A DNA stretch of 64,000 nt, taken from BQWY01 sp046351095. Lineage in GTDB: Bacteria > Nitrospirota > Nitrospiria > Nitrospirales > Nitrospiraceae. The first letter of the stretch is position 1; the number at the start of each line of letters is the position of its first letter. The DNA lies in the NCBI GenBank assembly GCA_046351095.1, contig JAXLZC010000001.1, forward strand, positions 620,001 through 684,000, given 5' to 3'. Positions 42,760 to 50,967 of the stretch are shown one piece after another. The notes beneath the pieces were generated by a model. That model was not told where the DNA came from, did not search any database, and saw only the letters and a list, made by a program, of their open reading frames with translations. The translations under genes were made by a program, and so were the position numbers.

Positions 42760-43902
42760 ATGCGCTCATTCGCTCGTCTTGCTCGTGTCATCGGTGCGTT
42801 GCTCACCGTCCCTCTGATCGTTTCGACCGCGTCCGCCGTCGAATTCGTGATCGTCGGCCCACGCGCGGCCGGGATGGGCGGCGCCGGCGTCGCGGTCACG
42901 CACGATGCGCTCGGCACCTATTGGAATCCCGCCGGGATGGCGCTTTCGAAATCGTGGGACATTCAAGTCGCGGGCAGCGCGCAGATCGTCGACCGGCTGG
43001 GGTTGGGGAAGGCGTTAAAAGACATCAACGACGCCGACCTCAACGATACGTCTCCGGCCAACATCGCCAAACTGCAAGCCATCGCGAATCGCATCAACCA
43101 ATCCGGCGCGACCACGTCCGGGCTCGGCGCCGCCGGCCTCTATTTTAAGAGTACGTTCGGCAGCCATGTGTTTGGCTTCAACATTTCGGATGTCGCCACC
43201 GGCGGCGGCTTCATGGCCAGCCCCGTGACGGCTCTCCCCAGTGGCGGCAGCGTCACGGTCACGGGCCAAGTCGCCGTGCGTGCGCTCGAAGCGCGCCAAG
43301 CAGCCTTCTCCTATGCCTATGGGTTCGGCGACGGCAAGCTGGCCTTCGGGGCCACCGCGAAGATCATGCAGGGTGCGGCCTACGCCAACCTCGTCAACGT
43401 GCGCGGCGCGGAGAGCGGATTCGAAACACCGAACGATCTCGGCAAGGCGACCATCTCCACCGCTGTTGGGTTCGACCTTGGCTTGGCTGCCAAACCCGTC
43501 GACTGGCTGCGCCTCGGTATCGTCGCGAAGGACATCAATCAACCGACGTTCAACGCGCCAGGTGGCGAGGTGAAGTTGTTGCCGCAAATTCGCGCCGGCG
43601 CCGCACTCAATCCGTACGAGAGTTTGACCTTGACCGTCGACGCCGACCTGACCAGCAACAAGGCCTTGATCCCGAACGTAAAGAGCCGCCTGATCAGCGC
43701 GGGCGCCGAACAATTGTTGTTCGGCGATGTCCTCGCCCTCCGCGTCGGTGCGTTTAAGAACGTCGAGGATGCCAATTCGATCGTCACTCCGACCGCCGGA
43801 ATCGGCGTGAAGATTTTTGCGCTCCGGATCGACGTCGGCGGCGGCTACGACTTCCGCGAAAAGGGCGCGTTGGCGTCCGGCGCCGTCTCATTCACCTGGT
43901 AA
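42760..43902 (+). CDS. Outer-membrane beta-barrel protein, TraF/PorV-like
   Basis: The 380-residue product has a signal peptide (hydrophobic IGALLTVPLIVSTAS, cleavage after ASA near residue 26). The mature start EFVIVGPRAAGMGGAGVAVT, followed by DALGTYWNPAGMAL, is the pattern of FadL/TraF/PorV-type barrels. Alternating beta strands run to the end, which is SFTW, a C-terminal aromatic as needed for barrel assembly. Similar proteins are annotated as conjugal-transfer TraF, but nothing here supports conjugation. eboD starts 46 bases after the stop on the same strand, so the barrel may be transcribed with eboDEC. Confidence 0.82.
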   Translation: MRSFARLARVIGALLTVPLIVSTASAVEFVIVGPRAAGMGGAGVAVTHDALGTYWNPAGMALSKSWDIQVAGSAQIVDRLGLGKALKDINDADLNDTSPANIAKLQAIANRINQSGATTSGLGAAGLYFKSTFGSHVFGFNISDVATGGGFMASPVTALPSGGSVTVTGQVAVRALEARQAAFSYAYGFGDGKLAFGATAKIMQGAAYANLVNVRGAESGFETPNDLGKATISTAVGFDLGLAAKPVDWLRLGIVAKDINQPTFNAPGGEVKLLPQIRAGAALNPYESLTLTVDADLTSNKALIPNVKSRLISAGAEQLLFGDVLALRVGAFKNVEDANSIVTPTAGIGVKIFALRIDVGGGYDFREKGALASGAVSFTW

Positions 43903-43948
43903 GGGACTGACCTCGAATCCGCCGCGACGGTTGTTGCATTTCCACACG

Positions 43949-45193
43949 ATGTCCACCACACACATTGCGTCCCGTGCATCCGCTCGGCGGCCGCGCCGGG
44001 CGCCAGCGCGTCAGATGAGTCCCATCGCCCAGCGCTTGCAGATTCCCGTCGAGTACACGGTCCACTTCACCGAGGATCTGTTCTCGCCGTCGAACCCCTG
44101 TTTGCGGGACGTCGTCTGCGGTCGACGCACCTCGTCGACCCGTCGTGTCTGTATCGTCCTCGACGGCGGGCTCGCGGCCGCGCGGCCGGAGCTCGCAACG
44201 CGAATCGAACGGTATCTTGTCCATCACAAGCGTGAGCTCAGTCTTGCAGGCTCGATCATCACGGTGCCGGGCGGCGAGCGCGTAAAACATTCCCAGGTTT
44301 GGTATCAGCGTTTGCTCGGAGAATTCTACGACCGACACCTGGATCGACATTCGTTTGTGTTGGTCGTCGGCGGCGGTGCGGTCATTGATATGGCAGGATT
44401 CGCGGCGGCGATCACCCATCGTGGCGTGCGCTTGATTCGTGTGCCCACCACCGTCCTATCGCAAGGCGACGGCGGCCTCGGCGTCAAGACCGGCGTGAAT
44501 ATCTTCGGCGTCAAAAACGGCATCGGCACGTTTACGGCGCCCTATGCCGTCATCAACGATGCCGACTTGCTCACGTCCCTACCGCCGCGGCATCTCCGCT
44601 CCGGTATGTCCGAGGCGTTGAAGGTCGCGCTGATCCGCGACCCCGCGCTGTTCGAATGGTTGCATCGTCATATCGCCGACCTTGCGGCGTTCGAATCGGC
44701 CGCCATGGCGCACCTGATTCGCGCGTCGGCGGAAATTCACCTACGGCATATTGCAACGTCCGGCGACCCATTCGAAACCGGCAGCGCCCGCCCGCTGGAC
44801 TTCGGCCATTGGTCTGCGCATAAACTCGAAACGCTGAGCCGGTATCGGCTGTTTCACGGCGAAGCGGTCGGGATCGGCATCGCCATCGACTCCCGCTACT
44901 CCGTCGAAGTCGGCCTGCTGGACGAAGGTTCGTTCATGCGGATCATGGAGGTGCTGGAAGGCGTCGGCCTACCTACCTGGCACCGCACGCTGGATCTCAC
45001 GGCACCAGACGGCACGCTCAGAATTCTGCGCGGCCTGGACGAGTTCCAAGAACACATCGGCGGTACCTTGACGATCACCCTCCTCCGCAAGATCGGCGTC
45101 GGGACGGAAGTGCATACGATCGACCGACGCGCCTTAAAACGTGCGCTGGCCTGGCTCAAAAAGAGGCATGGACGCCGATGCGTCTCGGCATAA
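43949..45193 (+). CDS. eboD: EboD, 3-dehydroquinate-synthase-like enzyme
   Basis: EboD belongs to the sugar-phosphate cyclase superfamily (relatives are AroB and cyclitol synthases) and is part of the Ebo set. The product (414 residues) has the NAD-binding GGGAVIDMAGFAAA segment, the loop RVPTTVLSQGDGGLGVKTGVN, a metal-ligand Glu in MSEALKVALI and two metal-ligand His in DFGHWSAHKLE and LFHGEAVGIG. The whole catalytic set looks intact, so it should be an active cyclase; the substrate is not known. It is not likely to be the cell's AroB because it diverges at loops and sits with ebo genes. The start could also be an ATG at 44015. Confidence 0.88.
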   Translation: MSTTHIASRASARRPRRAPARQMSPIAQRLQIPVEYTVHFTEDLFSPSNPCLRDVVCGRRTSSTRRVCIVLDGGLAAARPELATRIERYLVHHKRELSLAGSIITVPGGERVKHSQVWYQRLLGEFYDRHLDRHSFVLVVGGGAVIDMAGFAAAITHRGVRLIRVPTTVLSQGDGGLGVKTGVNIFGVKNGIGTFTAPYAVINDADLLTSLPPRHLRSGMSEALKVALIRDPALFEWLHRHIADLAAFESAAMAHLIRASAEIHLRHIATSGDPFETGSARPLDFGHWSAHKLETLSRYRLFHGEAVGIGIAIDSRYSVEVGLLDEGSFMRIMEVLEGVGLPTWHRTLDLTAPDGTLRILRGLDEFQEHIGGTLTITLLRKIGVGTEVHTIDRRALKRALAWLKKRHGRRCVSA

Positions 45194-46395
45194 ACGGCCG
45201 ACCTCACCTCACCTACTGTACGAATATCCATTCCGGCGAAACCTGGCCGGAGATCCGCCGCAATCTCGACGAGTACGTGTTGAAAGTCCGTGCGCGTATT
45301 GCGCCCGACCGTCCCTACGGCATCGGCTTGCGGTTGTCCGGGCAAGCCGCTGCCTCCTTGAGTGATCCCACGACACTGGCGGAGTTTCTGGTTTTCCTGC
45401 GCGCGCACAGCCTCTACGTGTTCACCATCAATGGCTTTCCCCATGGCACGTTCCATGGGACACGCGTCAAAGAGAAGGTCTATCTCCCCGATTGGTTAGA
45501 CGACGAGCGGTTGCGATATGCGGACCAGATGGCACATCTGCTCGCCGCGCTGCTGGTCGACCATCCGGAGATCGAGGGCAGTATCAGCACGGTGCCCGGC
45601 GCGTTTAAGGCGCGAGTGCGCACGCTCGATGATCGTGCACAGATCGCCGAGCGACTGTTGCGACATGCTGCGACATTGCATCGAATTGCGCAGAGCACAG
45701 GTCGGACGATTGTCTGTGCGCTCGAACCGGAACCCTGCTGTCTGTTGGAAACGACCGACGAGACCGTCGAGTTTTTTACGAGCTATCTGTTTTCGACTCG
45801 CGCTATCGAGACCTTCGCCGCGATGACGGGCCTATCGCCGTCCGCTGCAGAGGCAACACTGCGTCGGCATCTGGGCGTCTGCTTGGACGCCTGCCATGCG
45901 GCCGTGGAATTCGAAGAGCCGGCTGCCGCGCTCGCCGCTTTGGAGAAGGCCGGTATTCGTATCGCAAAAATCCAACTGAGCACTGGATTGCGCGTGGCGC
46001 GTCTCGACCGAACCAGACTTGACGCGCTTCGTCCCTTTGCGGAATCCACCTATCTCCATCAAGTCGTCCAGCGGCACGCCGACACCCTGACACGATACGA
46101 CGATCTGCCAGCCGCCATGGACGCAGTCGAACGTACGTTGCGCGAGGGTGCCGACGATATCGAGTGGCGGATCCATTTCCATGTTCCACTCTTTCTTGCG
46201 CAGCTTGGTCTGTTCGAAAATACCCAAAGGTTTCTCGCGCAGTTGCTGGTTCTCCAGCGAGCGCGCGTGCTGACCGCCCATCTGGAAGTCGAAGCCTATA
46301 CCTGGGACGTGCTGCCGGAGCAGTACCGCGGCATGCCGGTGGTGGACGCGATCGCGCGCGAAATGGACTGGGTGATCGGAGTGCTGACGCGATGA
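45178..46395 (+). CDS. eboE: EboE, TIM-barrel sugar-isomerase-like protein
   Basis: The 405-residue product is a xylose-isomerase-like TIM barrel of the EboE family. It has an N-terminal LGINGRPHLTYCTNIH, a YVFTINGFPHGTFHG stretch and the barrel strand VCALEPEPCCLLETTDE with a metal-binding-type Glu. GVCLDACHAAVEFEEP and KIQLSTGLR come further on. It overlaps the eboD frame by 16 bases, so translation is coupled. The role within the Ebo pathway is unproven; metal-dependent isomerisation or epimerisation is an inference from the fold. Confidence 0.88.
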   Translation: MRLGINGRPHLTYCTNIHSGETWPEIRRNLDEYVLKVRARIAPDRPYGIGLRLSGQAAASLSDPTTLAEFLVFLRAHSLYVFTINGFPHGTFHGTRVKEKVYLPDWLDDERLRYADQMAHLLAALLVDHPEIEGSISTVPGAFKARVRTLDDRAQIAERLLRHAATLHRIAQSTGRTIVCALEPEPCCLLETTDETVEFFTSYLFSTRAIETFAAMTGLSPSAAEATLRRHLGVCLDACHAAVEFEEPAAALAALEKAGIRIAKIQLSTGLRVARLDRTRLDALRPFAESTYLHQVVQRHADTLTRYDDLPAAMDAVERTLREGADDIEWRIHFHVPLFLAQLGLFENTQRFLAQLLVLQRARVLTAHLEVEAYTWDVLPEQYRGMPVVDAIAREMDWVIGVLTR

Positions 46396-47264
46396 CCTGG
46401 GCGACGGCGCTGCGTCTCGGTCGTGTGTCGAATCTGCCGACGGTCTGGAGCAACGTGTTGGCCGGTGTCGTGCTCGCTGGGGCGCCGCTTCACCCGTTGC
46501 CTATCGTACTGCTGGTGCTGGCGATCTCGCTGCTGTACGTCGCCGGCATGTATCTGAACGATCTCTTCGACCGCCGGTTCGATGCGGTCGCCTACCCCAC
46601 TCGTCCGATTCCGTCCGGCGCCGTCGCCGCTTCTACTGTGCGATCGATCGGATTCGCCGGTCTCGCCATGGCACAGATGCTCCTCCTGATCGTCGGATAT
46701 GCGGTGGACGGAGGAACCGGTTGGCCGCCGGTCCTCGCGGGCATTGGCCTCGCCGCCACGATCGTCTTCTACAACCTCCATCACAAGGGTAATCCATTCG
46801 GTCCGTTCCTGATGAGCCTCTGTCGCGCGCAGGTCTATCTGACGACGGCCTTGGCCGTTTCGCCGTTTGTGTCTGCAGCCGTCGCAGGCGGCATGCTCGT
46901 CCTCATCGCCTACATCATGGGACTGAGTTACGTGGCGAAGCAGGAGTCGTTGGGACGGATGACGAATCTTTGGCCGGCCGGATTGCTGGCGACGCCGTTT
47001 GTGTACGGCGCATCGAGTGCACTGGCGGACGGAAGCACCGCGGTGCTCTACGTCCTGTTTCTTCTCTGGGTCGTGATGGCAGTCGGATACATCGTCCGCC
47101 GAGGCGACGGAGATATCCGCAACGGAGTCATGCAATTGATTGCGGGGATTGCGTTGCTCGATGCGCTACTGATTGCAATGGCAGGACATAGTGGACTTGC
47201 GGTACTCGCCGCCTGCGCGGCATTTCTCACCAGACTGGCCCACCGCTTTGTGCCCGGCACTTAG
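46392..47264 (+). CDS. eboC: EboC, UbiA-family prenyltransferase
   Basis: The 290-residue product is a polytopic membrane protein with eight or so hydrophobic helices and the first Asp-rich motif NDLFDRRFDAVAYPTRPIPSG (NDxxDxxxD) that binds prenyl diphosphate through magnesium. The second Asp motif of UbiA is weaker here: the loop around YVAKQESLGR replaces it, as in several Ebo and lipid-linked members. It starts inside the eboE stop (ATGA). As the membrane enzyme of the set it probably prenylates the product of the cytoplasmic Ebo enzymes. Its stop codon interlocks with that of eboF. Confidence 0.86.
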   Translation: MTWATALRLGRVSNLPTVWSNVLAGVVLAGAPLHPLPIVLLVLAISLLYVAGMYLNDLFDRRFDAVAYPTRPIPSGAVAASTVRSIGFAGLAMAQMLLLIVGYAVDGGTGWPPVLAGIGLAATIVFYNLHHKGNPFGPFLMSLCRAQVYLTTALAVSPFVSAAVAGGMLVLIAYIMGLSYVAKQESLGRMTNLWPAGLLATPFVYGASSALADGSTAVLYVLFLLWVVMAVGYIVRRGDGDIRNGVMQLIAGIALLDALLIAMAGHSGLAVLAACAAFLTRLAHRFVPGT

Positions 47265-48637
47265 TTGTCGAATACGTGGCGCAGGATCAACGATTTGATA
47301 TCGGTGGCGGCCACGGGACCGGACGGCAGCACGTCGGCGCGTGACGAGATATACAGCGGCCCATCGTCGGGATTGTCAGTGACACGGCCATGTGAGCCTT
47401 TCGGCAAGGTCGCATCCAAACCGATCACGTCCATCAACATCCGGAAACCCATCTTCTTCTGTAGCAGCCGCTGCGCAATTCGAAGCTTCGGCCAACGGAT
47501 CGACGGATCGATGAACAACTCGACCGGGTCGTAGCCGGGCTTCCGATGGATATCGACCGTTCGCGCGAAGTCCGGCGCGCGGGTGTCGTCCAACCAATAA
47601 TAGTACGTAAACCAGCGGTCGGCCTTCGAGAGAACGACCAACTCGCCGGAGCGCGGATGGTCGAGGCCGTTGCGCCGTTTGCCCTCCTCATCCCACACCG
47701 CTTCGATCCCAGGCACGGCCTCCAGCAGCCGTTTCACCTCGAGAATACGCGCAGGCGATTTTACATAGACGTGGGCGATTTGATGATCGGCCAGCGCAAA
47801 GGCCTCGGAGCCGCCCGCGTTCAGCAGCTCGCGGCCCAGTTCTTCGCGTATGGCCAGCAGACCGGCCTCACGTAAGATGCGGTTGATATGGATCGGGCCA
47901 CTGACCTGCGTGATGCCGTATTCCGAGAGGACGATCACTTGCGTGCCGTCCTTCTCAACGTGGTTGATCAGTTCACCGCAGAGCGCATCGATACGTCGCA
48001 CGTCTTCGCGAATCGCGGGATGGTCCAGACCGAGGCGCTGCAGGTTGTAGTCGAGATGCGGCAAGTAGACGAGTGTCAGCGTCGGGTTCTTGCGATCGTA
48101 GACGGTACGGGCGCAATCGACGATCCATCGGCTCGACACGATGTCGGCAGCCGGTCCCCAGAATCGAAACAGCGGGAAGGGGCCAAGCTGGGCGTTCAAC
48201 TCGTCACGCAGTTCGGCGGGCTGCGTGTAGATGTCCGGTAACTTGCCGCCGTCGGCGAGATAAATCGGCCGCGGCGTCACCGTGTAATCCGCCGATGCGT
48301 GCATGTTGTACCACCAGAACAGCTTCGCGCAGGTGAAGGCGGGATTCCGTTTCTTCGCCGCGTCCCAGATCTTTTCACCGGCGACCAACCGATTCGACTG
48401 TCGCCAGAGCAACACTTCGGCGAGGTCGCGGAAGTACCAGCCGTTGGCGACGATGCCATGCTCGCGCGGAAGCAATCCGGTCGTGAAGGTGGCTTGGACG
48501 GAACAGGTGACGGCAGGTGTGACGGTCGTCAGTGGGCGCATGGCGCCGCGTGCGGCGAGCGCTGCCAGCGACGGCGCATCCGTGCGGAGTAACGCCGGCG
48601 TCAACCCGACGACGTTGAGGACGAGGACACGATTCAT
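47261..48637 (-). CDS. eboF: EboF, alkaline-phosphatase-superfamily phosphodiesterase
   Basis: The 458-residue product belongs to the nucleotide pyrophosphatase/phosphodiesterase branch. An N-terminal strand VLVLNVVGLTPALL stands where the first metal Asp usually lies. The nucleophile region is TPAVTCSVQATFTTGLLPREHGI, in which the Thr of VTC or TTG is the expected nucleophile. VYLPHLDYNLQRLG gives further metal ligands (Asp and His), with VIVLSEYGI and HRKPGYDP following. The metal-binding first Asp seems replaced (LNVVGL), which is a point to check. It starts six bases from the eboB stop and is convergent with eboC, the stops overlapping. Confidence 0.85.
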   Translation of the reverse strand: MNRVLVLNVVGLTPALLRTDAPSLAALAARGAMRPLTTVTPAVTCSVQATFTTGLLPREHGIVANGWYFRDLAEVLLWRQSNRLVAGEKIWDAAKKRNPAFTCAKLFWWYNMHASADYTVTPRPIYLADGGKLPDIYTQPAELRDELNAQLGPFPLFRFWGPAADIVSSRWIVDCARTVYDRKNPTLTLVYLPHLDYNLQRLGLDHPAIREDVRRIDALCGELINHVEKDGTQVIVLSEYGITQVSGPIHINRILREAGLLAIREELGRELLNAGGSEAFALADHQIAHVYVKSPARILEVKRLLEAVPGIEAVWDEEGKRRNGLDHPRSGELVVLSKADRWFTYYYWLDDTRAPDFARTVDIHRKPGYDPVELFIDPSIRWPKLRIAQRLLQKKMGFRMLMDVIGLDATLPKGSHGRVTDNPDDGPLYISSRADVLPSGPVAATDIKSLILRHVFDN

Positions 48638-48642
48638 GCGGT

Positions 48643-49533
48643 CTAGGACTGGCGGTCGATCACCGGATTCTGCCCGCGCAGGACGGAGTTGCCTTCCCAC
48701 AGTTGGCGCTGATCGACGGCAGGTTTACCGTCTGCCAGATTGAGGTCTAACCGACCGGACTGGGCGAAATACGCAACGGGGTTGTCCCAGGCGATTTGCG
48801 TGATCGTCGGCTCGGGAATCCCTGCCTCGCGCATCGCCTGCACCGTCTTCGGCACTTTCAACGGATCGCTGACGCCCCAATCCGCCGCGCTGTTGATGAC
48901 GATCCGTTCGCCGCCGTACTGCTTAACCAACTGCACCATGCGGTGTTCGTCCATCTTCGTCTTGGGATAGATCGAGTGACCGGCCCAGCATCCGCTCGGC
49001 AACACCAGCGGCAACGTTTCCTCGTTATTGTGGTCGATCAGCACGAGCGATGGGTCGATCCCCGACTCGCGCACGAGGGCGAGGGTCCGTTCGGTGCCGC
49101 GTTTTTTATCGCGATGCGGTGTGTGGATCAACGCCGGCAACCGAAACTGTTTCGCCAATTCGAGTTGCGCGGCGAAACATTTCGTTTCAGCCTCAGTTTG
49201 ATCGTCGAAGCCGATTTCGCCGACCGCCACGACGCCCTCCTTTTCCAAGTAGCGCGGCAGGAGGTCGAGCACACCTTGCGCGAGTCGCGGATTGTTGGCT
49301 TCCTTCGGATTGAGTCCCATCGTGCAGAAATGGCGAATCCCGAATTGGCTCGCACGAAACCGTTCCCACCCCAACAGCGCCAGAAAATAATCCTCGAAGG
49401 TGCCGACATGTGTGCGAGGTTGCCCCAGCCAGAAAGCCGGCTCGACGATCGCCGTGATGCCGGCGGCCGCCATGGCGGCGTAGTCGTCGGTGGTGCGAGA
49501 GGTCATGTGGATGTGGGGGTCGAACAGGTTCAT
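48643..49533 (-). CDS. eboB: EboB, TatD-like metal-dependent hydrolase
   Basis: The 296-residue product starts MNLFDPHIHMTSR, whose HxH is the first metal-binding motif of the amidohydrolase/TatD superfamily. Later His and Asp ligands sit in EKEGVVAVGEIGFDD (Glu), ALIHTPHRDK (His), LVLIDHNNEE (His) and INSAADWGVSDPL (Asp). The metal site is therefore complete and the protein should be a hydrolase, possibly a phosphatase or lactonase. GAAGGGTGA lies before the ATG at 49533, which is six bases from the eboA stop. A longer frame to 49551 starts inside eboA. Confidence 0.88.
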   Translation of the reverse strand: MNLFDPHIHMTSRTTDDYAAMAAAGITAIVEPAFWLGQPRTHVGTFEDYFLALLGWERFRASQFGIRHFCTMGLNPKEANNPRLAQGVLDLLPRYLEKEGVVAVGEIGFDDQTEAETKCFAAQLELAKQFRLPALIHTPHRDKKRGTERTLALVRESGIDPSLVLIDHNNEETLPLVLPSGCWAGHSIYPKTKMDEHRMVQLVKQYGGERIVINSAADWGVSDPLKVPKTVQAMREAGIPEPTITQIAWDNPVAYFAQSGRLDLNLADGKPAVDQRQLWEGNSVLRGQNPVIDRQS

Positions 49534-49538
49534 GCGTG

Positions 49539-50219
49539 TCACCCTTCGCAAGCGGTCAAAATCGTGGCGGTGTCGGATTGGACAGCGCGTCCGGCGGCCG
49601 TGCGTTCCGCGATATGGTCCCGCACCATCTGTTTCAACGACGGTGTGATGCGATCCGTCAGCCCGACGATGCGCGCCAACGGCAATCCGATGAAGAGTGT
49701 CTTCATCACCATTTGATTGAAGTGCAATTCGGGAAAGTGCCGAGCCGGATAGGGATTTTCGCAGGCAATCGCGGTGAAGACCGTTTCGACATTTGTGCGG
49801 CAGGCTTCGACGGCTGTCTGCAGATAACGGGCGCTCTCGGGCAGGAGCGGCAGCGTACGAAGCAGCGATTCTTTCTCCGCGTTATCCGAGCGAACGAAAA
49901 TTTCGAAGACGAACTCGTCCCGTTCGGCGGCCGGCGTACCGGCGACCGCGTGCATCAATAGAATCCCGCGAGCCAGGCAGTGTAGCGGTCGCCCATCGAA
50001 CAGGTGAATACCGTCTGACGACTCTGTCTTTCTGTGTGTGTCTGCAACGGAAACGATCGAATGCCCCAACACACGCGGTGCCCTGGCGAAGGCCAAATCG
50101 AAATCGGTGCGTCGATATGCGCGTGTCAGCGAGACGCAGGTCTCTTCCCACCACACCCGGGCTTCCGCTGGACACTGTTTGAGAAAGGACTCGTTCAATC
50201 GGCTTATGTGGCTCTGCAT
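49539..50219 (-). CDS. eboA: EboA, conserved protein of the ebo set
   Basis: The 226-residue product starts MQSHISRLNESFLKQ and is predicted helical throughout, without catalytic motif or membrane span. The identification rests on position (directly upstream of eboB) and on a pattern typical of EboA: an N-terminal helix pair ending in YRRTDFDLAFARAPR, ESLLRTLPLLPE, and a C-terminal HFNQMVMKTLFIGLPLARIVGL. Known EboA proteins have no assigned activity. The ATG at 50219 is 13 bases from the stop of the GAF-type gene, so they form one unit. Confidence 0.82.
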   Translation of the reverse strand: MQSHISRLNESFLKQCPAEARVWWEETCVSLTRAYRRTDFDLAFARAPRVLGHSIVSVADTHRKTESSDGIHLFDGRPLHCLARGILLMHAVAGTPAAERDEFVFEIFVRSDNAEKESLLRTLPLLPESARYLQTAVEACRTNVETVFTAIACENPYPARHFPELHFNQMVMKTLFIGLPLARIVGLTDRITPSLKQMVRDHIAERTAAGRAVQSDTATILTACEG

Positions 50220-50232
50220 GGTTGAAGACCTG

Positions 50233-50652
50233 TTAGGGAAGTGATGCAGCATCCGTGAGCAGCTTCGCTAATTCGGCATCGGAAAATTCTCGCGGCGCCG
50301 TGTAGCCGATGCCGACCGTGGCGCGTACCTGTTTGGCCGCATCGAACACGGGGAAGGCCAACGCGGCCGTCACCTCAACGGCTTTGGCACCGGGACGAAT
50401 ATCACCCGACGTATCTTCTTGGAGGTTACAGGTTTTCACCGGTTCGGCCCGTGACCAGGCGAGACCGGCCATCCCCTTCCCTTTGGGAATCCGTTCAATC
50501 GCCGGCATGACTTTCGGCGGAATGTTCACCGCCGCCATAAGGACAAGCGCCTCGCCCGATACGGCATGTACGGTCCCCGAGACGCCGCCGTTTCGAGAGA
50601 GGTAGGCGGTAAGCCAGGAGTCATACTGCGCGTTGCTCGAATCGCTCGCCAT
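50233..50652 (-). CDS. GAF-domain-like small protein preceding eboA
   Basis: The 139-residue product fits a single GAF-like fold. It has a beta-helix start (LSRNGGVSGTVHAVSGEALVL), a central PKGKGMAGLAWSRAEPVKTC segment of the kind seen in GAF/free-Met-sulfoxide-reductase proteins, and a strand-rich end (ALAFPVFDAAKQVRATVGIGY). It keeps one Cys (AEPVKTC). No output domain is attached, so it would act as a small-molecule sensor or binding protein. GAGGA lies six bases before the ATG at 50652. It is the first gene of the minus-strand ebo unit, 13 bases ahead of eboA. A link to the Ebo metabolite is inference. Confidence 0.75.
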   Translation of the reverse strand: MASDSSNAQYDSWLTAYLSRNGGVSGTVHAVSGEALVLMAAVNIPPKVMPAIERIPKGKGMAGLAWSRAEPVKTCNLQEDTSGDIRPGAKAVEVTAALAFPVFDAAKQVRATVGIGYTAPREFSDAELAKLLTDAASLP

Positions 50653-50963
50653 CGGATGTCCTCGCGATGTGGATGGAATGGCCTATGGGACAGTGCCTAC
50701 GTGGAATACACGGCCTGGAACCACCGTTCCGACGGCCCACCATACCACGAGCGCCTAGGTCATGACCATGAACTCACACAATCTGATCGAGTTGCTCGGA
50801 GACGGAAGACCTCTCAACTCGCCCGGCGCTGATTTTTTAGTCCAGCGCACCCGAGACATACCGGCAAACCAGCACGATGGACGACCTAGGATGGGAGGAG
50901 TACCATGCGTCGCTACAGTGCGTCGGAGCCACAACTCATGTCACGGATGGGAGGGTGTCGACC
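50653..50963. other. Divergent intergenic region, contains a short coupled ORF
   Basis: The 311-base gap separates the GAF-like gene from the DUF3617-type gene. A 20-codon ORF at 50905-50967 occupies its right end. No other frame, RNA or repeat is evident, and I see no convincing -10/-35 pair for the rightward gene. Confidence 0.5.
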
Positions 50964-50967
50964 ATGA
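50905..50967 (+). CDS. Short upstream ORF (20 aa) overlapping the start of the next gene
   Basis: ATG at 50905 is preceded by GGGAGGAG four bases upstream, the best ribosome site in the area. The 20 codons (product begins MRRYSASEPQ, ends MGGCRP) stop at TGA 50965-50967, which overlaps the ATG of the DUF3617-type gene (50964) as ATGA. The peptide has no recognised sequence. Its strong ribosome site and exact overlap suggest translational coupling or a regulatory leader peptide. Confidence 0.45.
   Translation: MRRYSASEPQLMSRMGGCRP

Noticed and set aside
42760..43902. TraF-like protein as evidence of a conjugative element
   Set aside because: No relaxase, coupling protein, pilus gene or integrase is present; the family name reflects fold similarity only.
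43817..43948. Longer start for eboD inside the outer-membrane protein gene
   Set aside because: The added residues are an out-of-frame reading of the barrel protein's end; the ATG at 43949 or 44015 is the sensible choice.
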